A stretch of 8,844 bases of DNA from Pseudomonadota bacterium (lineage in GTDB: Bacteria > Pseudomonadota > Gammaproteobacteria > Xanthomonadales > Xanthomonadaceae). The notes under the pieces are model-generated. The model saw only the letters and a program-made list of their open reading frames with translations. It was not told where the DNA came from and ran no database searches. Shown here in pieces: positions 1-5,763 of the stretch. The DNA is taken from NCBI GenBank assembly GCA_023439425.1, contig JAEXNZ010000387.1, positions 1-8,844 on the forward strand, written 5' to 3'. The translations under genes were made by a program, and so were the position numbers. Positions within the stretch are counted from its first letter, which is position 1; every line of letters begins with the position of its first letter.

Positions 1-32
1 GCCGTTACCCGGAAGCCGACGGACATTTCGAG

Positions 33-617
33 TTACACATATGGATCGAAGTCCAGAGATGCCTCGCAGGACCCCATCCGCTGAATAATATCTGCAGATA
101 GGGCCAACTCGGGCGAAATCCTCCGGTCGCTGGATAGACGAACACCAACTTGTGGATGCCAGAGCGACGTCTCCGCTTTCAACTTGGCCTGTGCAAGGGC
201 GATAGACTTCGCAATCGATGCTTGTACGTATTCCGGTCTGTACTGCAGGCAGACCACCTTGGAAATTACTGACTCTTGCCCAGTCTCTGGAGAGTCTCCG
301 ATGAAAAGCACCACCAACTCAGGAGATTGAGCATCAACGCTAAAGACAGCCTCTCCTCCAAGACCCGTCTCTTCGCGCCCAACTCTCTGGCGGGGGACAA
401 AGTCCAAAGAGGCTGAGACACCGGCAACCAGCCTGATCATTTTCGCGGAGAGACTGAGGCAAGACCTCAACCCCTCCCGGCTCCATACTCGCGCCTCGAT
501 GCGGGGTTGCCACGCTTTCGCTCCGTCGCCGATATTTCTCTTCACGCTCTGGGCAACACCGCTGATCGAATCCTCCAGGCTTTCCAAGGTGTATCCATTG
601 CAGGAGAAAGCTGCCAA
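33..617 (-). CDS. Hypothetical protein with two tandem copies of one domain, probably 5'-truncated
   Basis: The ORF has 194 residues, read from TTG 615-617, with GGGAG 6 bases upstream. I do not recognise it with certainty. Residues 1-76 and 117-193 are the same domain repeated at an offset of 117. The two Trp residues (36 and 153) align, as do LSLSAKMI with LALSADII and ASLDFVP with ASLDFDP, with no gaps over about 90 positions. The final segment (SPELALSADIIQ...ASLDFDPYV) loosely resembles the end of DUF4279-type proteins, though the N-terminal signature of that family is not evident. No signal peptide or membrane helix is present, so it is probably cytoplasmic. The homology continues upstream of the TTG (DPATGRET versus DSPETGQES) as far as a stop codon, so the real gene was longer and the TTG is perhaps a re-initiation site. 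Its position downstream of an Rhs/small-gene pair would fit an accessory or second immunity gene, but this is only positional. Confidence 0.5.
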   Translation of the reverse strand: MAAFSCNGYTLESLEDSISGVAQSVKRNIGDGAKAWQPRIEARVWSREGLRSCLSLSAKMIRLVAGVSASLDFVPRQRVGREETGLGGEAVFSVDAQSPELVVLFIGDSPETGQESVISKVVCLQYRPEYVQASIAKSIALAQAKLKAETSLWHPQVGVRLSSDRRISPELALSADIIQRMGSCEASLDFDPYV

Positions 618-653
618 GGCAGTCTCCCGGCCAGTGGCCGGATCTAGTCCTAA
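36..653 (-). repeat. Tandem duplication of a ~117-residue domain
   Basis: Two direct units of about 351 bases lie head to tail on the minus strand, one at about 36-389 and the other from about 390 to at least 653. They are detected by ungapped protein alignment: about 14 identities in the 40 positions after the Trp, plus matching P-x-T-G-x-E, C, Y, E and S-I positions before it. Traces of DNA similarity remain (TCTCTGGACTTC versus TCTTTGGACTTT). The divergence shows that the duplication is old, with both copies evolving under constraint before any frameshift. Confidence 0.65.
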
Positions 654-723
654 TCAGATTGTGAAATAACTCAATGTCCTCACTGCATTCCGGGGCACCC
701 CCAGCAGGTTGGCATCGCCCCAT
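618..723 (-). pseudogene. Possible lost 5' part of the downstream duplicated-domain gene (other frame)
   Basis: Between the small membrane gene and the TTG at 617 there is a readable stretch from ATG 721-723 (MGRCQPAGGAPECSED...) in a different frame from the 194-residue ORF. Its end, ELFHNLI, followed after removal of one base near 653-656 by GLDPATG, aligns without gaps to ELVVLFIGDSPETG at residues 100-113 of the downstream protein. In the downstream frame itself, a TGA at 654-656 blocks extension. The simplest reading is a frameshift in the first domain copy. The residues before ELFHNLI do not align convincingly, so the true original start is uncertain. An AGAGG lies only 2 bases before ATG 721-723, a poor spacing. 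Confidence 0.35.
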
Positions 724-742
724 CACCTCTGTCGCACAGCAT

Positions 743-949
743 TCACCTCTTACGAGCCCTATACCTTCGAACAAAGTACACCGGCCAGAACATTACAAGC
801 GATCCGATCAACGTGTATTTATTGGTCTTCAGTATGGCGAGCTCTCCATCAATGAAAACCGGGCCAAATCCCATGAAGAGTATCACCGCGACATATGTAA
901 GGAATGCGGCCACAAAGTATGAGACGACGATTTGTTTAACTGTTTTCAT
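743..949 (-). CDS. Small two-TM membrane protein, candidate immunity partner of the Rhs tip
   Basis: The protein has 68 residues from the preferred ATG at 947-949, or 70 from the ATG at 953-955. I do not recognise a family. It begins MKTVKQIV, followed by a hydrophobic helix of about 25 residues (SYFVAAFLTYVAVILFMGFG), a short polar loop with Asp, Glu and Lys, and a second helix (TLIGSLVMFWPVYFV). It ends in the basic tail RRYRARKR. The positive ends suggest that both termini are cytoplasmic and the loop is periplasmic. The AGGA site and the 2-8 base gap to the rhs stop indicate coupled translation. A small gene directly after an Rhs tip is the standard position for an immunity protein, and a 2-TM inner-membrane protein would suit a toxin acting at the membrane or in the periplasm. 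That role is inferred from position only. Base composition (about 47% GC in one 60-base sample) is lower than in the rhs core. Confidence 0.6.
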   Translation of the reverse strand: MKTVKQIVVSYFVAAFLTYVAVILFMGFGPVFIDGELAILKTNKYTLIGSLVMFWPVYFVRRYRARKR

Positions 950-955
950 ACCCAT

Positions 956-959
956 TCCT
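956..959 (-). promoter_or_regulatory. Ribosome binding site AGGA overlapping the rhs stop
   Basis: Minus-strand AGGA overlaps the TAG stop of rhs (958-960). It lies directly against the first ATG (953-955), which is too close for normal use, but 6 bases before the second ATG (947-949). It therefore favours the second ATG as the start of the small membrane gene and points to translational coupling with rhs. Confidence 0.55.
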
Positions 960-3900
960 AGAAGCGACTATCGACAGGCTCACACTCGTCACAAGCCTCC
1001 CATTTCACCCCTCCTACAACCTCACCCGACCCCCACATCATGCTCGCGCTTGCATCCAGGCCCGCGCCTCCAAATCCACACATATTGCTCCACTTCGTCA
1101 TCGCGGGAGTGAAGCCACTACCCAACTGATAGCCATAGCATCCGGCACCGGTGCCGAGCACGGAAACACCAAATCCCATTTGGAAGAACATTCCATTCAT
1201 GTTGTATGGGTAGATATCAGGAAGGTAGTCCTCGAGGCTAACCTTGCTTGCCGTTCCATTGATCCAAGGCAACCCCTTCACGCCCAAGCCGATTCCGCCG
1301 GCCGCCGCCCTATACAGCACTGTTGCCTTTCGACCTTTGACACATTGAGAAGTGAGGTTAAACACGTACGCACCAACCGCGCCATAGCGCGCCGCAGATC
1401 CTGCGAGCACTGTTCCATCCCACCGGACCAGGCCCAGAGGATCGCTCCATCGAACTGGATTCCCATCCACATACCCGTATGTTGACATTGACCCTTGAAG
1501 TCCGATGGGGTCGCTCTCCATGTATCGACCGGTCGACGCGTCATAGTTGCGGAAATAGTTGTAGTGGAGTCCGGAACTATCGTCATACGTCTGACCGGGG
1601 AACCGCATGGCTAGAGCGAACTTCGCGCCATCGGAATCTGGATCGAAGTTTGGACTCTGGTTACCGAAGGCCTCCACCTTGCTGCTCCATTCCCAAACAG
1701 CCGCATTCTGCGCATCATGTATCACTGTACGCGGCGTGCCCAAATGATCCGGCTGGACATAAGCCAGCTCATACCCCCCAGATGATGTCACCGTGATCAG
1801 CGCAACCGGGAAGCCGTCCATCCAGATTGCCTGCTGCTCGACCTGCCCAACATTGTTGAAGTTGGCTAGCCACTGGCCCGCTTCGTCGTAGATCGAGTAC
1901 TGGACATCAGTGGCCACCGGCTCTCGTTCAACGCGTTCGCCACGATGGTTGTAGACGTAGTCCTCCGCAACCACTCCACCTTGCTTTACTTGTTTCATGC
2001 GATTGGCATCGCTGTAAACGAACTCCTGCCCCTCGATAGTGAGCGTGTTACCAGCGGCATCGTAGTCGCGGGTTTCAGTATCCACCGAAGCGAGGCGATG
2101 GCTGCCTGCAGCGTAGGTGTAAGCCTGCGTTCCCGCACTGGTGGTTAGTGATGTCCGATTTCCCGTCGCATCGTAGCTATACGTCTCAATCGGCGTCCCA
2201 GTAGCCCCATCCTTCGTCTGCGTAAGCCTCCCAAGCGCGTCATAGCTGTACTGCGCCAGCACTTCCGTGCCATCGCCATTGGTCAGCTCTGTAATCCCAC
2301 CCACCGCGTCATACCCATACCCCACCGACAACCCGCCCGGTGCCGGGTCGTGCACGGCAATGGTCCGGTAATCCTGATCCACCGGCCGTTGCAGGGTCCG
2401 CCCATTCCCATACGTCCATCCCGTTGCGGGGCCAAACGGCGCATAGGTCACATTGGTCACCACCACCTGCCGGGCCTGTCCCGGTCGGGTGACGCCCACC
2501 TCGCTGATACGGCCCAGGCTGTCGCGCAGGTAGTCGGCCACGGTACCGTCCGGGTAGGTCAGCGTAGCCAGTCGGCCACCGGCGGTGTAGCCATAGCGCA
2601 CGGTGGTGGCAACGCCATTGACTGTCTGCACCTTGCGGGTGAGCTGGCCGAATCGGTCATGGCAGTACTGGGTGCTGCCGCCGGCATGGATCACCGTACC
2701 TACCCTGCCCCGGCTGAACTGCTCATTCGCCGCGCATACCGCCGGGGCGATGTCGTAGGTGTAGGCCACGTCCAGCGTGGGGTCCGGGTAGCTGATGTGG
2801 GTGACGCGGTTCAGTGCGTCGTGCTGGTAGGTGGCGGTGATGCTCCGCGCGTCAGTGCGGGTGGCCATGTTGCCGGCCGCATCGTAGGTCATGGTGGTAA
2901 CGCCGGTGTCCGGGCTGATCTGGGTGACCACCTCGCCAAAGGCGTTGCGCGCGTACTGCGTCTTCAGGCCCTTGGGGTCGGTGACCTCGACCAGGTTGTC
3001 CAGCGCGTCATAGCGGTACTGCACCTCCGCTTCGATGCCACCGACGTCCTGCAGGCTGCGCTTGAGGCGGTTGAGCGGGTCGTAATCACTGCGGCTCACC
3101 CGGCCGAAGGCATCGGTCACCGTAGTGGCGTTGCCGTTGCCGTCGTAGGTGTAGTCGGTGGGGTTGGCGGATGCGTCGGCCTGGGTAACCAGCTCACCCA
3201 AGGTGTTGTACAGGCGGCTCAGGGTGCGCGTCAGGACACCGCCGGGGTCTCGGGTGTTCTCGGCCACGCGGTTGCCGGCGTTATCCAGCACGTACTGGAT
3301 GTGGTTGCCATTGCTGTCACTGACCTCCACCAGGCGGTGCGCACTGTCATAGCGATGGCTGATGAAACTGCCATCGGGCTCCACGATGCGCTTGGTCAGG
3401 CCAGTGGGCCAGTACTCGATCTGGGAGAGCCGGTCATCGGCCGCCGAAGCACCGTGCACGCGCCGGCTGGCCAGCCAGCCGCGCGAGTGGTAGGTGAAGC
3501 TGGTCAACACGCCATTGGCGTCTTTCTGCTGGGTAACCCTGCCGGCGTTGTCGTAGGCCAGGTACTCGGCGGTGTGGCCCAGCGCGTTGGTCACCTTCCA
3601 CAGGTCACCCTTGCGGTGGCTGCACGCCGCGCCCGGCGTTGCGCAGGCACTGTCGTCAGAGGGGTAGTAGGTGTAGGTCGTGGGCAGCGTGCCGCCCGGG
3701 GCCACTTCTGCCTTCACCAAACCCACCCACGGGCAGGTGCCGGCCGTGACGTCGGCCTGTTCGCAGTAGCTGGTGGTGGCGGTGCGCGATTGACCGGTGA
3801 CCGGGTCGGTTTCGGTGGTGGAAAGTGCTTGGCCGCGGGTGTTGTAGGTCCACTGCGTCTTGTTGCGAAGCGTCCCGGTAGCGTCACTTACTCGTTGTTC

Positions 3901-5748
3901 CAGCGGAACGTTCAGCGCGGCATCCCAGTCGGTGGCGGTGGTGCGCTGGTCGGACGTGCCCACGGCATCGGATGTCGACGTGAGCTGCGCTCCAGTGTAG
4001 CTGGAGGTGCTGCGGGCACCGCGCCGATCCACCCGGCTCAGCATGCGCCCGGAGGTGTCGTGCGTGGTGGCCAGCGCGCCCCTGGAGTCAGCCACGGTCA
4101 GCGGAGACCGGTAGAAGTCGCTTGCGAACACGTACGATCGGATTTCACCCAGGCGGGTTTTGACCGTGGCGTGCTGATCATCCTGATAAGACAGGTAGGT
4201 GCCATCCACGCGCTGGCTGCCTGCATGCAGCTCGCTGGAGACAACCCGGTCCCATTGATCGTAATTGAAGCTGGCGTAGCGCTGACCGTCCTCGGCGGTG
4301 ATGCCGGTCAGCAAGTACGGCCCGCTGCCCTGCTCACCATAGTGATACTGTTTGACCTGGCCGTTGCCATAATCGACCGCAACCAGATTGCCGATGGCAT
4401 CCTGTTCGTAGGACACAAGCTCGCCGTCGGGCAGCTCGATGGCCACCAGGCGCGCGTCGTCATAGTGGAACTGAATGGCGCGGCCCGACTTGTCTGTCAC
4501 GCGCGAAATCAGCGGCGTGCTGGTGGTGCCGCCTATCAGCACCGGCTGGTAGGTGATGGAAACGTCGCTGGCGGGATTGCTCAGGTTCTGGATGGCGATC
4601 AGACGGCCGCTTGCATCGAAACTGCGAATCTCACCGCTGGCACTTTTCAGCTCGTACAACGCATCGGAGATGCGGGTCAGCACCGCGCCGCCGGACTTGT
4701 CCACCGCAAAGCTGCCGGAGGGTAGCTGACGAAGCTTGGCGTAGTAGCCGTCATCGGTGATCAGGTAGCGGCCGGCGAAATCGAGACGGCTGCTGTAGGT
4801 GAAAGTCCAGCCCGCCGGGAAGGCGCGCTCCAGCACCACTTGGCGCAACGAATGGTAGTAGCGGGTGAAGTTGCCGCCCGCGAAGGCAAAATCAGGTTCG
4901 ACGCGGGACTTGTCGCCGTTGTCTGGATGACAGGGGTTGCAGTTGGCAGGGGCGGAGTCGGTCTGCCGGATTTTGCGGACGGTGATATAGGGGATGGACC
5001 TGTTTGGGCGGCACAGTCGAGAAAGCTCTGGGGTTGTGGTGTTCGCGCCAGAGAAAGCCACCGGACAGTCGTACGACTGAAACTTTGCGACTTGCATGAA
5101 TCTGTGGTCAGGCGGCACATCGCCCCAGCCCCTGCAGTAAATGTCCCACTCGAGTCTCTTGTAAGGAGGAGAGTAGTGCACATAACCAGAAGTACCTGGA
5201 GTGTCCGAATTATGCCAAGAGGGTGTAGGGCTGTAGTCGCCAACCACCTCAATATTGGTGAATGTGCACTGCTCCGTATTTGTCAGATGCTTGGTCTTAT
5301 ATTGCTCTATGCCCAACTCGTCCGAATAGCACAGAGAAGGGTGATACGGATATCCCTCAGACACCATACCAGGACAATAGGGCCGGGAATCTCGCTGCCC
5401 CGCAATTTGATATACCGGCGGATGCAGCACCCTCGGCGGCCGGTTATCAACGGCGTATTCGATCTTCAGCCCGTTCTCACCGCTTGGAATTGTGCGGCTC
5501 TGCCGCATCATGCCGCTGTAGTGAGGCGTCGCGGCATTCATCTCCGCCTCGGCCTCCGCCATGCTTTTGAAGCATCCGCCGGTGGAGACGCAGTAGTCCG
5601 TCACTACAGGTGGATTATTGGGCGGCAGATCGGCTGCAATCAGTGCACCGCTAACTGAGAGCAGAAACGCAGCAAGCGCCCATGCGCCGCTGCGCCTGAT
5701 GCCGGGACTATTCCGAATGAACCGCGCTGGTGTGATGAATCCGTTCAT
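958..5748 (-). CDS. RHS/YD-repeat protein with signal peptide, Cys-rich N-domain and variable C-terminal tip
   Basis: This is a 1596-residue secreted Rhs protein and a candidate polymorphic toxin. Residues 1-38 form a Sec signal peptide: an Arg-rich start, the hydrophobic stretch WALAAFLLSVSGALIA, and likely cleavage near 38/39. Residues 50-275 hold ten cysteines (53, 59, 125, 140, 161, 205, 228, 246, 270, 273), compatible with disulphides in an exported domain. Residues 270-300 (CNPC...G.K...E.DF...F.RYYHS) resemble the DUF6531 entry segment of Rhs proteins. YD repeats run from about 410 to 1330 (for example YSYDALGRLTQ at 1167-1177 and YDAAGN at 955-960); in known structures such repeats build a hollow shell around the tip. 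The core follows: PDHLGTPR (1333-1340), GRYMESDPIGL (1407-1417) and GYVDGNPVRWSDPLGL (1425-1440). DPLGL is the usual boundary for release of the C-terminal toxin. The tip, 1441-1596, is Gly-rich with five cysteines and no family I can name. No PAAR domain or T6SS gene is seen, so export is probably by Sec followed by an unknown route. The small gene after the stop is the candidate immunity gene. Confidence 0.95.
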   Translation of the reverse strand: MNGFITPARFIRNSPGIRRSGAWALAAFLLSVSGALIAADLPPNNPPVVTDYCVSTGGCFKSMAEAEAEMNAATPHYSGMMRQSRTIPSGENGLKIEYAVDNRPPRVLHPPVYQIAGQRDSRPYCPGMVSEGYPYHPSLCYSDELGIEQYKTKHLTNTEQCTFTNIEVVGDYSPTPSWHNSDTPGTSGYVHYSPPYKRLEWDIYCRGWGDVPPDHRFMQVAKFQSYDCPVAFSGANTTTPELSRLCRPNRSIPYITVRKIRQTDSAPANCNPCHPDNGDKSRVEPDFAFAGGNFTRYYHSLRQVVLERAFPAGWTFTYSSRLDFAGRYLITDDGYYAKLRQLPSGSFAVDKSGGAVLTRISDALYELKSASGEIRSFDASGRLIAIQNLSNPASDVSITYQPVLIGGTTSTPLISRVTDKSGRAIQFHYDDARLVAIELPDGELVSYEQDAIGNLVAVDYGNGQVKQYHYGEQGSGPYLLTGITAEDGQRYASFNYDQWDRVVSSELHAGSQRVDGTYLSYQDDQHATVKTRLGEIRSYVFASDFYRSPLTVADSRGALATTHDTSGRMLSRVDRRGARSTSSYTGAQLTSTSDAVGTSDQRTTATDWDAALNVPLEQRVSDATGTLRNKTQWTYNTRGQALSTTETDPVTGQSRTATTSYCEQADVTAGTCPWVGLVKAEVAPGGTLPTTYTYYPSDDSACATPGAACSHRKGDLWKVTNALGHTAEYLAYDNAGRVTQQKDANGVLTSFTYHSRGWLASRRVHGASAADDRLSQIEYWPTGLTKRIVEPDGSFISHRYDSAHRLVEVSDSNGNHIQYVLDNAGNRVAENTRDPGGVLTRTLSRLYNTLGELVTQADASANPTDYTYDGNGNATTVTDAFGRVSRSDYDPLNRLKRSLQDVGGIEAEVQYRYDALDNLVEVTDPKGLKTQYARNAFGEVVTQISPDTGVTTMTYDAAGNMATRTDARSITATYQHDALNRVTHISYPDPTLDVAYTYDIAPAVCAANEQFSRGRVGTVIHAGGSTQYCHDRFGQLTRKVQTVNGVATTVRYGYTAGGRLATLTYPDGTVADYLRDSLGRISEVGVTRPGQARQVVVTNVTYAPFGPATGWTYGNGRTLQRPVDQDYRTIAVHDPAPGGLSVGYGYDAVGGITELTNGDGTEVLAQYSYDALGRLTQTKDGATGTPIETYSYDATGNRTSLTTSAGTQAYTYAAGSHRLASVDTETRDYDAAGNTLTIEGQEFVYSDANRMKQVKQGGVVAEDYVYNHRGERVEREPVATDVQYSIYDEAGQWLANFNNVGQVEQQAIWMDGFPVALITVTSSGGYELAYVQPDHLGTPRTVIHDAQNAAVWEWSSKVEAFGNQSPNFDPDSDGAKFALAMRFPGQTYDDSSGLHYNYFRNYDASTGRYMESDPIGLQGSMSTYGYVDGNPVRWSDPLGLVRWDGTVLAGSAARYGAVGAYVFNLTSQCVKGRKATVLYRAAAGGIGLGVKGLPWINGTASKVSLEDYLPDIYPYNMNGMFFQMGFGVSVLGTGAGCYGYQLGSGFTPAMTKWSNMCGFGGAGLDASASMMWGSGEVVGGVKWEACDECEPVDSRF
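961..1428 (-). other. Variable C-terminal tip of the Rhs protein (candidate effector domain)
   Basis: These are the 156 residues after DPLGL (1441-1596). Segments rich in Gly and small residues alternate with aromatic ones: GGIGLGVKGLPW (1484-1495), a SKVSLEDYLPDIYP stretch (1501-1514), FFQMGFGVSVLGTGAGCYGY (1521-1540), and GFGGAGLDASASMMWGSG (1558-1575). Cysteines lie at 1469, 1537, 1557, 1586 and 1589, the last two as CDEC near the end. There is no HNH, His-Me-finger, deaminase, ADP-ribosyltransferase or metallopeptidase motif that I can see. The alternating Gly/hydrophobic pattern could suit beta-strands or a membrane-active domain, but that is inference. In Rhs systems the tip is the exchangeable toxin; here toxicity is unproven. 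Confidence 0.65.
1759..4521 (-). repeat. YD-repeat tract within the Rhs coding region
   Basis: This is a degenerate protein-level repeat covering about residues 410-1330. It is built from units of roughly 20 residues with the pattern Y-x-Y-D-x-x-G-x-L/R, such as YTYDGNGNATTVTDAFGR and YQHDALNRVTHISY. The DNA copies are divergent, so this is an ancient protein repeat and not a recent tandem duplication. The tract is clearly GC-rich (about 65% in one 60-base sample), which also produces long meaningless open frames on the plus strand. Confidence 0.85.
5635..5748 (-). other. Sec signal peptide of the Rhs protein
   Basis: This covers residues 1-38. Arginines at 9, 12, 18 and 19 give a positive N-region. 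About 15 hydrophobic residues follow, and then ALIAAD, with small residues that allow signal peptidase I cleavage after Ala38 or Ala39. I see no Cys lipobox and no twin-arginine motif of Tat type. Export to the periplasm or beyond is inferred. Confidence 0.8.
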
Positions 5749-5755
5749 TGCAACT

Positions 5756-5761
5756 CTCCTT
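5756..5761 (-). promoter_or_regulatory. Strong ribosome binding site of the rhs gene
   Basis: The minus strand reads AAGGAG, then 7 bases, then ATG at 5746-5748. The site sits inside the 15-base gap after the TGA (5764-5766) of the upstream gene. It fixes the rhs start, and the gap leaves no room for a separate promoter unless one lies within the upstream coding region. Confidence 0.8.
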
Positions 5762-5763
5762 GA

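Noticed and set aside
33..617. Firm assignment to DUF4279
   Set aside because: Only the end of each copy resembles that family. The usual N-terminal pattern is not evident, so it is noted as a weak resemblance only.
627..641. CCGGCC-AGT-GGCCGG palindrome as a terminator
   Set aside because: The stem is only 6 bp, there is no T-run, and the bases fall in codons aligned to the second domain copy (DPATGRE versus SPETGQE), so they are better explained as coding sequence.
340..774. 144-codon minus-strand frame overlapping the duplicated-domain gene, taken as a whole gene
   Set aside because: Only its part before about position 655 shows homology to the duplicated domain. Downstream, the other frame carries the conserved residues, so the full 144-residue product is not credible.
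961..1428. Rhs tip as a known nuclease or deaminase toxin
   Set aside because: I found no His-rich HNH-type, GHH, AHH, deaminase zinc-binding or ART-like motif. Naming a toxin class would be invention.
2350..4725. 791-codon open frame on the plus strand, opposite the Rhs core
   Set aside because: Its translation is rich in Gly, Val, His and Arg with no domain, and it lies exactly antisense to the YD repeats. GC-rich codons on one strand suppress stops on the other. The Rhs protein on the minus strand is unmistakable.
4840..5658. 272-codon open frame on the plus strand
   Set aside because: It is antisense to the Rhs signal peptide and Cys-rich domain, and no independent coding evidence is visible.
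958..5748. T6SS effector assignment for the Rhs protein
   Set aside because: It carries a Sec signal peptide, and no PAAR, VgrG, Hcp or adaptor gene is seen in the window.
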